A DNA stretch of 64,000 bases from CAZPWF01 sp964590725 (GCA_964590725.1 CAZPWF010000002.1:1-64000); one strand, 5' to 3'. Shown: positions 16,064 to 25,199, numbered from the stretch's first letter. The notes: generated from the sequence alone by a model not told the origin. Numbers and translations are program-made.

Positions 16064-16110
16064 AAGTTCTAATGTTTATTGTAAAATAAAGTTACCAACA
16101 TGCGAAAACG

Positions 16111-16210
16111 NNNNNNNNNNNNNNNNNNNNNNNNNNNNNNNNNNNNNNNNNNNNNNNNNNNNNNNNNNNNNNNNNNNNNNNNNNNNNNNNNNNNNNNNNN
16201 NNNNNNNNNN
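16111..16210. other. Scaffold gap (100 N)
   Basis: Exactly 100 N, the conventional length for a gap of unknown size. The flanks do not share sequence with each other, unlike the second gap at 33635. An ATG at 16100 (followed by CGA AAA) may start the gene whose 3' part appears at 16212. Confidence 0.95.
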
Positions 16211-16211
16211 C

Positions 16212-16463
16212 ATTTGGTGGTTGTTTTCCAGAGTAATACGTAAAGTAGTGCTTAATATATATCAGGCATTGTCGATTTCAATTGGATTAACAAAGTTCAA
16301 AATACTACTAGTTACGGTTGGCTGGGTTTTGTTTTGCCCGATAGTTTCAATTGCTTGGTCATTCGATTCAATAATTGCTTTATTATTAAGTTCCTGTGGA
16401 GTTATAGTCGGGGTATGTAGCTTTTTGCTAGAGAAGTTATTTATGAAAATTAGCGAAAATTAG
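16212..16463 (+). CDS. Membrane protein, 5' end lost in the gap
   Basis: Partial gene, frame open from the gap edge; about 83 residues remain. Two hydrophobic segments (roughly residues 28-48 and 52-75 of the fragment), with a basic N-terminal part (SRVIRKVV) and the end EKLFMKISEN. No family recognised. A candidate start is the ATG at 16100 left of the gap, but frame and length of the missing part are unknown. The last 14 nt overlap the convergent yajQ. Confidence 0.55.
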   Translation: MWWLFSRVIRKVVLNIYQALSISIGLTKFKILLVTVGWVLFCPIVSIAWSFDSIIALLLSSCGVIVGVCSFLLEKLFMKISEN

Positions 16464-16947
16464 TAAAACTTATCGCAAAATCAAAATCTTGGGCTTTTAG
16501 TAATTGCATAACAGTCTGCAATTCATCTTTACTGCTACTCATGACTCTGACTTCATCACCTTGAATCTGAGTTTTTACTTTTGGTGCTTCATCACGAATA
16601 AGTTTAGTTATTTTCTTTGCTTTGTCCTGGTCCAGACCCTGAACAAAAGGAATATCCTTAGTAGTTTTTAAGTTGCTTGTTATCGTATCTTTACTTACGT
16701 CAAGTACTTTTTGACTTTGATTTCGGGCGGCTAGTTTTTTACGAACAGTATCCAAAATTGCATCAATCTGGTAATCGCTATCTCCGGTAATCTTGAACCC
16801 ATTTTTATCTGCGTCGAGCCACTCAATTTGCGCGCTGGTTCCTTTAAAGTCATAGCGGCTGTCAATCTCTCGCTGGGTTTGATCAAAGACGTTATTCATC
16901 TCAGCTTTATCGTAGTCGGAAACAATATCAAATGAAAAATTTGCCAT
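16450..16947 (-). CDS. yajQ: YajQ family cyclic-di-GMP/nucleotide-binding protein (UPF0234)
   Basis: 165 aa, full length for the family. Starts MANFSFDIVSDYDKAEMNNV and contains IDSRYDFKGTSAQIEW, GDSDYQIDAILDTVRKKL and the end QDFDFAISFTNFR, all diagnostic for YajQ. It folds as two ferredoxin-like domains; some homologues bind c-di-GMP, others RNA. The minus-strand -10 box TACAAT with extended TG ends 6 bases before the ATG, so the transcript is leaderless. Confidence 0.93.
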   Translation of the reverse strand: MANFSFDIVSDYDKAEMNNVFDQTQREIDSRYDFKGTSAQIEWLDADKNGFKITGDSDYQIDAILDTVRKKLAARNQSQKVLDVSKDTITSNLKTTKDIPFVQGLDQDKAKKITKLIRDEAPKVKTQIQGDEVRVMSSSKDELQTVMQLLKAQDFDFAISFTNFR

Positions 16948-16953
16948 AACACT

Positions 16954-16981
16954 ATTGTAACAGAGGCTGACTTGCTATAAT
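16954..16981. promoter_or_regulatory. Overlapping divergent leaderless promoters (yajQ / pheS)
   Basis: Only 41 bases separate the two start codons. On the minus strand TGTTACAAT (-10 at 16959-16954) lies 6 bases before the yajQ ATG; on the plus strand TGCTATAAT (-10 at 16976-16981) lies 7 bases before the pheS ATG. Each promoter's -35 region falls on the other's -10 region, so the two polymerases should exclude each other. Confidence 0.7.
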
Positions 16982-16988
16982 AATCCTA

Positions 16989-18020
16989 ATGACTTATCAA
17001 AATGCACGTATTGCTGAAGTTGCTGAGCAGCTTGCCAAGAAATTAGATACCTTGGAGGATAAACGATTAATTTTACGAGCTCCCGAATTAAAGGCGCTGT
17101 ATTCCGAATTGCCACAATTAGCCCAGGAAGATCGCGCACTTTTCGGTAAAGAAATAAATGAGCTAAAGAAAAGCCTTCAAGCAATGGTTGAAAGTAATGT
17201 TGAGGAAAGCGAAAATGTTGAAGCAATTGATGTTACAGCTCCGTTTGATATAAACGTGCCATTTGAGAAACGACCTAAATTACTGACAGTAGAGAGCGGC
17301 AGTATTCACCCTCTGACTAAAGAAATGAAAATCATAAGCGATATATTTACTCGTATGGGTTTTGATGTGGAAGAATCTCGTCAGATAGATGATGATTATC
17401 ATATGTTCGAGAGCCTTAATTTCCCAGCAGACCATCCTGCTAAGGATGATTATGATACCTTTATGACTACCGACGGGTTGATCGCCCCAGCCCATACTAG
17501 TACTATGCAAAATCGCGTTTTAAAGAAGTATTTAGAACGATTGTCTAATGGAGGTGCTATTGCATCGGTTATTGTCGATAGAGTTTTTAGAAATGAGGAC
17601 CTTGACGCAACGCACGAACATACCTTTTATCAAATAGAGGGTGTATACGTTGATAAGGGTGTAACCGTAGGAAACTTAATCGCTGTACTTAAAGCATATA
17701 TGAGCGAGTTCTTTGGCCAGGATCTGAATGTTAAGATTCAGCCGTTTTATTTTCCTTTCACAGAACCAAGTTTTGAATTTGCTGTAGAAAGGCCGGCTAT
17801 ATTGCGTAAAGATAACAGTGAAGCTGAACAGTGGTTGGAACTCGGCGGCTGCGGAATGATTAATCCTAATGTGCTTAAGATGGCTGACATTGATCCTGAA
17901 GTTTATACTGGTTTTGCATGGGGTTTTGGAATCGAACGAATGGTTATGCTTAAAAACGGCATTGAAGACATTCGACATTTTGAATCCGCAAAACTAGATT
18001 TTTTGAGGCAATTCGCATGA
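16989..18020 (+). CDS. pheS: Phenylalanine--tRNA ligase alpha subunit
   Basis: 343 aa. N-terminal coiled-coil tRNA-binding arm (1-90), then the class II catalytic core: motif 2 region (RVFRNEDLDATHEHTFYQIE) and motif 3 GFAWGFGIERMVMLKNGI near the end, with GGCGMINPNVL for Phe binding. With PheT it forms the alpha2beta2 enzyme that charges tRNA-Phe. Leaderless start from TGCTATAAT. The stop overlaps pheT by 4 nt (ATGA). Confidence 0.97.
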   Translation: MTYQNARIAEVAEQLAKKLDTLEDKRLILRAPELKALYSELPQLAQEDRALFGKEINELKKSLQAMVESNVEESENVEAIDVTAPFDINVPFEKRPKLLTVESGSIHPLTKEMKIISDIFTRMGFDVEESRQIDDDYHMFESLNFPADHPAKDDYDTFMTTDGLIAPAHTSTMQNRVLKKYLERLSNGGAIASVIVDRVFRNEDLDATHEHTFYQIEGVYVDKGVTVGNLIAVLKAYMSEFFGQDLNVKIQPFYFPFTEPSFEFAVERPAILRKDNSEAEQWLELGGCGMINPNVLKMADIDPEVYTGFAWGFGIERMVMLKNGIEDIRHFESAKLDFLRQFA

Positions 18021-20551
18021 AAGTTAGTCTAAAGGTTGCACAATACTATAGCAATGTTGATATTAATTCTGTTGGTGCAGAGGAGATCTTACGTCTAATC
18101 GGTGCGCAACTCGGCGCTGTGGAGGATGCTGAGTACTTTGGCCCACGTTACGACAATATCATTGTTGCTAGGGTCGTCTCGTGCATAAAACACCCTGATG
18201 CCGACAAACTTAGTGTTTGTAAAATTGATGATGGTGGGCTAACGCAAAATGTTGAACGTGACGAAGATGATAACGTGCAAGTAGTATGTGGTGCTCCAAA
18301 TGTTCGTGCTGGTCTAACAGTTGCATGGCTACCGCCCGGCGTGACTGTCCCAAGCACGATTACCAAAGATCCATTTGTTCTGGAAGTTCGCGAAATTCGT
18401 GGCCAGGTTAGCAACGGCATGTTAGCTAGTCCTGCAGAGCTAGATATTAGCGACAATCACGAAGGTATTTTAGAAATTGATATTAAAGAAGTCGGCGAAG
18501 AGTTAATAAAACCAGGAACCTCATTCAAACAGCTTTATGGGCTTGACGATGTTATTATCGATTGTGAAAACAAGATGTTTACTCATCGGCCAGACTGTTT
18601 TGGAATATTGGGAGTTGCGCGCGAACTAGCAGGTATTCAAGGATTAGCATTCCAAAGCCCAGATTGGTACACGAAGAGTACCGAGTGCCAAGTTCCTAGC
18701 ACCAAGCTGCCGCTGGAAGTGAGGGTTGAAGACGACAAGTTAGTGCCACGATTTATGGCTGCTGCTATGAGTGGAATAAAAGTTGCACCTAGCCCAATTT
18801 GGATGCAAGCATTTTTGACGCGAGTCGGCATTAAGCCGATCAATAACATCGTCGACATTACGAACTATTTTTCACAATTAACTGGTCAGCCAACACATGC
18901 ATATGATTATGATAAAGTCGCGAAGCTTAGCGGGCATGTTCCGGTTTTGATTGCACGCCAGGCCAAAAATGGCGACAAAATTGCTTTGCTTAATGGTAAG
19001 ACTGTCGAGTTTGACGCGCCTTCAGTTGTGATTGCAACCGACAGGCAGGCAATTGGTGTTGGCGGTATTATGGGCGGCATTGAAACAGAAGTTGATGAAA
19101 ACACCAAAAATATCATTCTAGAATGTGCAAATTTTGATATGTATAACATCCGTCGTACAAGTATGAAGTACGGCTTATTTACGGATGCGGTTACTCGTTT
19201 TACAAAAGGCCAAAGTATTTATCAGAACGATCGTATTTTGGCTAAGATTATTTATGATATCTCTGAGCAGTATGGCGGAGAAATAGCATCCAAGATGTTT
19301 GATGTTCGCGGAGATCTACCATTAATGAACAAGGTTAACGTTAGCGTAGGTTTTATCAATGATCGACTTGGCTCTAGTCTTAGTGCTAAAGAAATTAAAC
19401 AGTTACTAGAAAATGTCGAATTTATAGTTGAGGCTGAAAACGATAATTTGCTAGTCGATTATCCATTTTGGCGCACTGATATTGAACTACCAGAGGATGT
19501 TGTTGAGGAAGTCGGGCGGCTTTACGGGTTTGATAAGCTGCCAGTTGAGTTACCAAAACGTGATTTAACTCCTGTGAAGAAGAATCCCGTTGTTGATCTG
19601 AAGAATGAAATTCGGTCAGTTTTATCGAGCTGTGGAGCAAACGAGGTGCTTACCTATAGTTTTGTTCACGGTAATTTGATCGATAAGGTTGGGCAAGATA
19701 AGGATTTTGCGTTTAAACTTAGCAATGCGTTAAGTCCGGATCTTCAGTATTATCGCTTAAGCTTAGTCCCGAGTTTACTAGACAAAGTTCACTCAAATAT
19801 TAAATCTGGACATAATGAGTTTGCATTGTTCGAGATTGGTAAGTCTCACTGCAATGACTTTATGGATAAGGATGGTCTGCCAATTGAAGAACAGAGGTTA
19901 GCTTTTGTATTTGCTACTGACGATAAGACTGCAAAATCTAAGTACTCCGGCTTACCTTATTACCAAGCGAGAAAATATTTAGATTACATCCTTGCAGAGC
20001 TTGGAATAGCTGCTGTTTTTGAACCCGCGGCTGATTATGAACCTAAACTTAATGTTTCAAAACAAGCTTTTGCGCCGTTCGAACCAAAAAGAACAGCCTT
20101 AATAAAAACAAAAAATGGTGAGTTTTTAGGTGAGATTGGCGAATTTAGGTCTAAGGTTAGAAAGAATCTTAAGTTGCCAAATTTTGTTGCCGGTTTCGAG
20201 CTTGATATTAAACAGTTAATGAAGCTTCGCCGGCCTAAAGTCTATTCACCACTGTCACGTTTCCCAAGCTCTGAACAAGATTTAAGTGTGAAGGTGAATT
20301 CAACAGTTAATTACGAAGATGTGTTTGGAGTTGTTAGTAGCGTTTCCGAAAAAGCTGAGAAAATGCACGGCTATATTATAACTATTAGCCCTGTCGACAT
20401 ATATCAGTCAGAAGATAAAAGTCAAAAGCATATTACCCTACGAGTAAAAGTGACGCATCATGATCGGACTCTTGTAACAGAAGAAGTAAATTCTCTAATG
20501 CAAGAAATTGCTAGCTCTGCAGAAGAGTCATTGGGCGCGGTTAGACTTTAG
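18017..20551 (+). CDS. pheT: Phenylalanine--tRNA ligase beta subunit
   Basis: 844 aa, in the usual 780-850 range. Domains in order: tRNA-binding OB fold (40-160; NIIVARVVSCIKHPDADKLS), B3/B4 editing domain (about 215-400; PINNIVDITNYFSQLTGQPT), B5 (about 430-505), catalytic-like core (510-720), and the FDX-ACB anticodon-binding domain at the C-terminus (about 750-844; SRFPSSEQDLSVKV). Translationally coupled to pheS. Confidence 0.96.
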   Translation: MKVSLKVAQYYSNVDINSVGAEEILRLIGAQLGAVEDAEYFGPRYDNIIVARVVSCIKHPDADKLSVCKIDDGGLTQNVERDEDDNVQVVCGAPNVRAGLTVAWLPPGVTVPSTITKDPFVLEVREIRGQVSNGMLASPAELDISDNHEGILEIDIKEVGEELIKPGTSFKQLYGLDDVIIDCENKMFTHRPDCFGILGVARELAGIQGLAFQSPDWYTKSTECQVPSTKLPLEVRVEDDKLVPRFMAAAMSGIKVAPSPIWMQAFLTRVGIKPINNIVDITNYFSQLTGQPTHAYDYDKVAKLSGHVPVLIARQAKNGDKIALLNGKTVEFDAPSVVIATDRQAIGVGGIMGGIETEVDENTKNIILECANFDMYNIRRTSMKYGLFTDAVTRFTKGQSIYQNDRILAKIIYDISEQYGGEIASKMFDVRGDLPLMNKVNVSVGFINDRLGSSLSAKEIKQLLENVEFIVEAENDNLLVDYPFWRTDIELPEDVVEEVGRLYGFDKLPVELPKRDLTPVKKNPVVDLKNEIRSVLSSCGANEVLTYSFVHGNLIDKVGQDKDFAFKLSNALSPDLQYYRLSLVPSLLDKVHSNIKSGHNEFALFEIGKSHCNDFMDKDGLPIEEQRLAFVFATDDKTAKSKYSGLPYYQARKYLDYILAELGIAAVFEPAADYEPKLNVSKQAFAPFEPKRTALIKTKNGEFLGEIGEFRSKVRKNLKLPNFVAGFELDIKQLMKLRRPKVYSPLSRFPSSEQDLSVKVNSTVNYEDVFGVVSSVSEKAEKMHGYIITISPVDIYQSEDKSQKHITLRVKVTHHDRTLVTEEVNSLMQEIASSAEESLGAVRL

Positions 20552-20553
20552 GC

Positions 20554-22329
20554 ATGAAATACCTCTGGAAGATTCTTAAAACTACTTCGTCGCTTTGGCG
20601 ATACTACGTTGCTGTAAGTCTACTGTCAATTTTGCTGGCACTTTTGAATCTGTTGCTACCTGCTTTATCGGGTTGGGCAATTGATGAAATTCGCAAAGGT
20701 ACTCATGCGAAAGTTGAACTTATGATTTTGTTAGCTACAGGCATATTTTTGATCGATATAGGCGGCACATTGATAAGTAATATAGGCGGTTATTTAGGCG
20801 ATCAGATGGCGGCAAAACTAAACATGTTGTTAAGCCAAAAGTACTATGAACATTTATTAAGTTTGCCGCAGCGTTATTTTGATACTGAGTTGTCAGGCAA
20901 AATAATTAACAGATTAAACCGCTCGATTGCTCAGATTACAACATTCATGCAGATGATGAGTAATAGCTTCTTACAATTCATTTTCAGTACCATTTTTGCA
21001 TTAGTCGTCGTAGCAATATATAGCTGGCAGGTAGCCTTACTTTTATTTATGCTTTATCCAATTTTTATTTGGATGACGGTTCGTACTAGTAGTAAATGGC
21101 AGGATTATCAGCACAAGAAAAATCATCATACTGATATTGCCAGTGGTCGTTTTGCTGAGGCAATTGGTCAGATAAAAGTAGTCAAAAGTTACAACCAGGA
21201 AAAACGAGAATTATCATTTTTTGCCAAACATCTAAACACGGTCTTAAAAACCAACGTGCCTCAATCAAAATACTGGCATAAAAAAGATGTTGAGCGTCGA
21301 CTAGTGCTAAACGTAATTTTCTACGCCGTCTACTTGTTTATATTTATACAAGGCGCAAAGGGTGTTTACAGTCCGGGGCAAGCGGTTGCCTTAATCTTGT
21401 ATGCCATGCAGATTAGGATACCAATTTTTACAATTAGCTTTTTGGTCGAAAACACACAGCGTGCTGTAGCCGATAGCAAAGATTATTTTGAGATTATGGA
21501 TATAAAGCCTCAGATTGTTGATATAAAAAACGCAAAAGAGCTCAAAGTAAATCAGGGAGGAGTCTCGTTCCAAAAAGTTTCATTTAGTTATGACAAAAAT
21601 CAACCGGTTATAAAAAAGGTTGACCTAGACATTCAGCCGGACACCAAAATTGCCTTAGTAGGCGAGAGCGGTGAAGGTAAGACAACGCTCACTAACCTGC
21701 TTATGAGACTTTATGAGCCAGAACAAGGAAAAATATTAATAGATCAGCAAAACATTGCGGAAGTTACCCAGACTTCTCTTAGGCGTAATATTGGTGTGGT
21801 TTTTCAAGACCCTGCACTTTTTAGTGGATCTATAAAGGAAAATATCGGCTACGCTAACCCGGGGGCTAAAGAGATAGAAATAATCGCGGCTGCCAAAGCA
21901 GCCAATGCCCACGAGTTTATAGAGAAATTTGATAAAGGCTATGACACACAGATAGGCGAGCGCGGCCTTAAGTTGTCTGGAGGCCAAAAGCAAAGGATTG
22001 CAATAGCTAGGGCTCTATTGAAAGACGCTCCTATTCTCGTCCTGGATGAGGCAACTAGTAGTCTTGATAGTAAGAGCGAACATATGGTACAAGAGGCATT
22101 AGAGCGCCTTATGAAAGGCCGTACAACAATAATAATTGCACACCGACTTAGTACGATTCAAAATGTAGATCAGATTATCACTCTGAAAAATGGCACCATT
22201 GACGAAGTGGGTAGTCCGGCCGAACTAGCGAAATCGAATGGTATATATGCAGAATTGTTGAGGCTTCAGCAAGGAAAGGGTAGTGAAAAATCTAAGCAAA
22301 AACTAAAGAGTTTTGAGATGCAGGCTTAA
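20554..22329 (+). CDS. ABC exporter, membrane and ATPase domains fused
   Basis: 591 aa half-transporter that works as a dimer. Six membrane helices in residues 15-310 (ABC_membrane, MsbA/MDR type), then the ATPase: Walker A GESGEGKT (370-377), Q-loop VVFQDPALFSG, signature LSGGQKQRIAIARALL, Walker B ILVLDEATSSLD, switch AHRLSTIQ. Substrate unknown: lipid, peptide or drug. ATG 20554 is 2 bases after the pheT stop, so it probably shares the pheST transcript. Confidence 0.92.
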   Translation: MKYLWKILKTTSSLWRYYVAVSLLSILLALLNLLLPALSGWAIDEIRKGTHAKVELMILLATGIFLIDIGGTLISNIGGYLGDQMAAKLNMLLSQKYYEHLLSLPQRYFDTELSGKIINRLNRSIAQITTFMQMMSNSFLQFIFSTIFALVVVAIYSWQVALLLFMLYPIFIWMTVRTSSKWQDYQHKKNHHTDIASGRFAEAIGQIKVVKSYNQEKRELSFFAKHLNTVLKTNVPQSKYWHKKDVERRLVLNVIFYAVYLFIFIQGAKGVYSPGQAVALILYAMQIRIPIFTISFLVENTQRAVADSKDYFEIMDIKPQIVDIKNAKELKVNQGGVSFQKVSFSYDKNQPVIKKVDLDIQPDTKIALVGESGEGKTTLTNLLMRLYEPEQGKILIDQQNIAEVTQTSLRRNIGVVFQDPALFSGSIKENIGYANPGAKEIEIIAAAKAANAHEFIEKFDKGYDTQIGERGLKLSGGQKQRIAIARALLKDAPILVLDEATSSLDSKSEHMVQEALERLMKGRTTIIIAHRLSTIQNVDQIITLKNGTIDEVGSPAELAKSNGIYAELLRLQQGKGSEKSKQKLKSFEMQA

Positions 22330-22342
22330 TAGTAATCTAGGA

Positions 22343-22348
22343 TATAAT
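22343..22348 (+). promoter_or_regulatory. -10 box for leaderless Nudix gene
   Basis: TATAAT at 22343-22348, then 7 bases, then ATG at 22356. No ribosome binding site. Confidence 0.6.
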
Positions 22349-22355
22349 AATTGAT

Positions 22356-22805
22356 ATGAGAAAAGCAGTCAGAGCGATAATTATAAATGACAATAAGTTA
22401 TTAGTAATGCATCGTAATAAATTCGGTGAAGAATATGACACACTACCAGGTGGAAATATAGAAGTTGGCGAAACGCCAGAACAGGCATTGTGGCGAGAAG
22501 TAGAAGAAGAAACCATGGTTATTTTTTCTGATCCGAGCTTCATAGCAGTTGAACATTCTGGTGATCCGTATGGAGATCAGTATATTTATCTATGTAAATA
22601 CGTTTCCGGTGAACCACAATTACATCCTGATGCCGAAGAGCAAGCTATAAACAAAATGGGCAAGAATTTATATAACCCAACATGGGTTGCTATAAATGAG
22701 TTGTCTGAAAAGCCATTTGTCTCAAGGCAATTAAAAGAGTTTATACTTTTATCAGTTAAAGATGGTTGGCCAAAGTCTGCTGTTGAAATAACTACAAACG
22801 TATAG
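22356..22805 (+). CDS. Nudix hydrolase
   Basis: 149 aa. A complete Nudix box GGNIEVGETPEQALWREVEE followed by E-T (G-x5-E-x7-REVEEE) at about residues 33-55 coordinates Mg2+ for pyrophosphate hydrolysis. Substrate (NTP, NDP-sugar, capped RNA) not deducible. The N-terminus MRKAVRAIIINDNKLLVMHR is the typical first strand pair. Confidence 0.9.
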   Translation: MRKAVRAIIINDNKLLVMHRNKFGEEYDTLPGGNIEVGETPEQALWREVEEETMVIFSDPSFIAVEHSGDPYGDQYIYLCKYVSGEPQLHPDAEEQAINKMGKNLYNPTWVAINELSEKPFVSRQLKEFILLSVKDGWPKSAVEITTNV

Positions 22806-22850
22806 CTCGATTGGGAGTATACTAGTACAGTTAAAGGAGTGAGAGGGTAT

Positions 22851-23396
22851 ATGGCTAAACCGCATGAACGAGTTTTTGCTCTTGTTGCTGCAGTATTATT
22901 TTTGGGAACTTCAATTGCCTTCAGTTTGGCGGTGATCTGGCAGATTCGAAAAGATAATAGTGCTCCAAAAGACGCAAACAGCGCTCAGACACAACCAGAA
23001 AATAATCAACAAACACAGGAGGGTAAATTGGCGAACACGAAACTAGAAGGCTTTACGCCAGTATCTAAAGTTGAAACTCTTCAGACAGTAGACTTAAAGG
23101 AAGGTACTGGAGAAGTTGTCAAAGAGGGAGCTACAGTGACAGCACATTACACAGGTGCGGTCGCAAAAGACGGTCTTATATTTGAAAGTTCAAAGGATAG
23201 CGGGCAGCCTGCCGAATTTCCATTAAGCGCTGTAATAAAAGGTTGGCAACAGGGGGTACCAGGTATGAAAGTTGGTGGTACTCGCCGTCTTATTATCCCA
23301 GCATCCCTTGCTTATGGTGAAGCAGGGAGCCCTCCTAAGATTGGCCCCAATGAGCCGCTAGTGTTTGACATAGAAATGGTGTCAGTGAAGCAATAA
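22851..23396 (+). CDS. Membrane-anchored FKBP-type peptidyl-prolyl isomerase
   Basis: 181 aa from ATG 22851. One N-terminal membrane helix (about 10-30), a Gln/Asn-rich linker (35-60), then an FKBP domain (about 85-181): VTAHYTGAVAKDGLIFESS, VIKGWQQGVPGMKVGGTRRL, PASLAYGEAGSPPKIGPNEP, LVFDIEMV, with the catalytic aromatic residues retained. Probably folds exported proteins at the outer face of the membrane. The in-frame GTG at 22839 overlaps the AGGAG site, so 22851 is preferred. Confidence 0.9.
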   Translation: MAKPHERVFALVAAVLFLGTSIAFSLAVIWQIRKDNSAPKDANSAQTQPENNQQTQEGKLANTKLEGFTPVSKVETLQTVDLKEGTGEVVKEGATVTAHYTGAVAKDGLIFESSKDSGQPAEFPLSAVIKGWQQGVPGMKVGGTRRLIIPASLAYGEAGSPPKIGPNEPLVFDIEMVSVKQ

Positions 23397-23414
23397 ACAC
23401 AACATGTGGGGGTA

Positions 23415-23443
23415 TTGACGCAACCATAAACGCTATATATACT
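23415..23443 (+). promoter_or_regulatory. Promoter of the glutaredoxin-trxB-marR operon
   Basis: TTGACG (23415-23420), 17-base spacer, TATACT (23438-23443). The predicted start near 23450 gives a 33-nt leader with AAAGGATC before the ATG at 23483: a classical leadered promoter, unlike many in this window. Confidence 0.75.
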
Positions 23444-23482
23444 CAATCGTAGAAATTAAATAACTAACAAAGGATCAAGATA

Positions 23483-23731
23483 ATGGTCAAAAATATAACA
23501 ATATTTACAACTAATACATGCGCTTATTGTGTTATGGTAAAAAAATGGTTACAGGCTAAGGGTTACTCCTATGATGAAGTTAATCTAGATACCAATCCTG
23601 AACGACAAAAAGAAGCTTTTGAGGTTAGCGGACAGTTAGCAGTACCAGTCACGGTTGTTACAAAAGAAGATGAAACCAAAGAAGTTATAGTCGGATATAA
23701 TCTTGCCAAGTTAGCTCCTGCGGTAAACTAA
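23483..23731 (+). CDS. Glutaredoxin/NrdH-like thiol-disulfide protein
   Basis: 82 aa, thioredoxin fold. Active site TCAYC (Cys13 and Cys16 by position), cis-Pro region LAVPVTVV, and the end GYNLAKLAPAV. The CAYC centre and short length suit the glutaredoxin/NrdH class. As it is followed after 2 bp by thioredoxin reductase and no glutathione gene is in sight, it is probably reduced by TrxB, acting as the cell's small thiol carrier (inference). Confidence 0.88.
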   Translation: MVKNITIFTTNTCAYCVMVKKWLQAKGYSYDEVNLDTNPERQKEAFEVSGQLAVPVTVVTKEDETKEVIVGYNLAKLAPAVN

Positions 23732-23733
23732 AC

Positions 23734-24681
23734 ATGACCGAAGAAAAGATTCACGACGTAGTTATGGTTGGGGCGGGTCCGGCAGCTCTAACAGCAGCTA
23801 TTTACACAACTCGCGAGGATATTGAGACTGTACTGTATGAAAAAGGCGTTATAGGTGGTCTTGCAGCAATAACAGATTGGATCGACAACTATCCTGGATT
23901 TGCCGAAGGGATTGCGGGGCTTGAATTATCTGAAAGTCTAAGAAAACAGGCCGAGAGATTCGGAGCCAACATCCAGCTAGGTGAAGTATTTAAAATTGTT
24001 GATAAAAAAGATTATAAAAGCTTGGATACTTCCGATGGTGAAGTTAAAGCTAGAGCCGTTTTGATCGCTACTGGAAGTGATTACAAAAAACTTGGGATAC
24101 CTGGCGAGGCAGAATACTATGCGCGCGGCGTGCATTATTGCGCAACATGTGACGGGGCCTTTTATCGCGATAAACATCTTGTAGTTGTCGGAGGTGGAAA
24201 TTCAGCCGTACAGGAAGCCTTGTTTCTTACCAGGTTTGCTACAAAGATAGATTTATTAGTGCGGAGTTCTTTGAAGGCATCAGAAGTGCTTATTCATGAA
24301 CTTGAAAAGAATGAGAAGATTACTGTTCACCTAAATACGACTACCGATGAAATAGTTGGTGATAGTTCAAGTGGTAATAGTTTAGTATCAAAAGTTAATG
24401 CAACAAAAGATGGTAAAAAAGTTGAATTTCCCACCGACGGTGTTTTTGTATTCATCGGTTTGTTACCTAATACCCAATTTTTGAAGTCGAGTGCAATTGA
24501 GTTGGATGAAGTTGGATTAATCAAGACCGACAAAAACCTTGAAACCAGTATTTCGGGCGTGTTTGCGGCTGGTGACGTTCGTAGTGGCGCAACGATGCAA
24601 ATAGCTAGTGCGGCCGGTGAAGGCGCCACAGCTGCTTTACATATTCGTGAATTTCTTGAAGATAAAACCAAAGGCGTGTAA
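23734..24681 (+). CDS. trxB: Thioredoxin reductase
   Basis: 315 aa, low-molecular-weight TrxB. FAD-binding GAGPAALTAAIYTTRED (residues 12-28), redox pair CATCDG (about 135-140), NADPH-binding GGGNSAVQEALFLTRFA, and the C-terminal FAD motif GVFAAGDVRSGATMQIASAA. Uses NADPH to reduce a thioredoxin-like partner, most likely the CAYC protein encoded just upstream. Second gene in a three-gene operon. Confidence 0.95.
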   Translation: MTEEKIHDVVMVGAGPAALTAAIYTTREDIETVLYEKGVIGGLAAITDWIDNYPGFAEGIAGLELSESLRKQAERFGANIQLGEVFKIVDKKDYKSLDTSDGEVKARAVLIATGSDYKKLGIPGEAEYYARGVHYCATCDGAFYRDKHLVVVGGGNSAVQEALFLTRFATKIDLLVRSSLKASEVLIHELEKNEKITVHLNTTTDEIVGDSSSGNSLVSKVNATKDGKKVEFPTDGVFVFIGLLPNTQFLKSSAIELDEVGLIKTDKNLETSISGVFAAGDVRSGATMQIASAAGEGATAALHIREFLEDKTKGV

Positions 24682-24683
24682 TT

Positions 24684-25199
24684 GTGGCGCTGAAGGTGCC
24701 GATAAGAATTAAGGGCGACCAGTCTACAACAGGGCTTGAGGCAGAAAGAATATTTAATACTACTGAATGGCTTACGCTTCATTCTCGCACCTCATCAGCA
24801 CTTAAAATATTAGTCACTAGGGCACTAAAAAGTTATGAACTGGGTGTTACAGAGTGGGAATTTCTTGATACGCTTGCAAACGATAAGAACGGCACGCTTA
24901 CAGTGACACAGCTAGCACAAATGTTTGACATGAATACGCCTCAGGCGACAATAATCGTCGGGTATTTAATAAAGCGGTCATTAGTACGACAGAAGGTTTC
25001 AGTCAAGGACAGAAGAGTTAGATATTTATCAACAACTCGGTCGGGTCGTAGATTAGCGTACGATGCTAATCAGTCCATACATAACGCAATGCGATATTGG
25101 TTATTTGATTTAAGTGACAAAGAGATCGAACAGTATTTGACTATACAAAAGAAGATACTAGAGTTTGACATACCCGGTCAGTCAGAATTCGAAAACTAA
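24684..25199 (+). CDS. MarR-family transcriptional regulator
   Basis: 171 aa with GTG start at 24684, 2 bp after trxB. Winged helix-turn-helix (about residues 60-125): WEFLDTLANDKNGTLTVTQL, MNTPQATIIVGYLIKRSLV and the wing KDRRVRYLSTTRSGRRL. Flanking helices form the dimer domain. Position in the operon suggests a redox-sensing regulator of these genes; however, no cysteine is present, so any sensing would not be thiol based. Confidence 0.85.
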   Translation: MALKVPIRIKGDQSTTGLEAERIFNTTEWLTLHSRTSSALKILVTRALKSYELGVTEWEFLDTLANDKNGTLTVTQLAQMFDMNTPQATIIVGYLIKRSLVRQKVSVKDRRVRYLSTTRSGRRLAYDANQSIHNAMRYWLFDLSDKEIEQYLTIQKKILEFDIPGQSEFEN

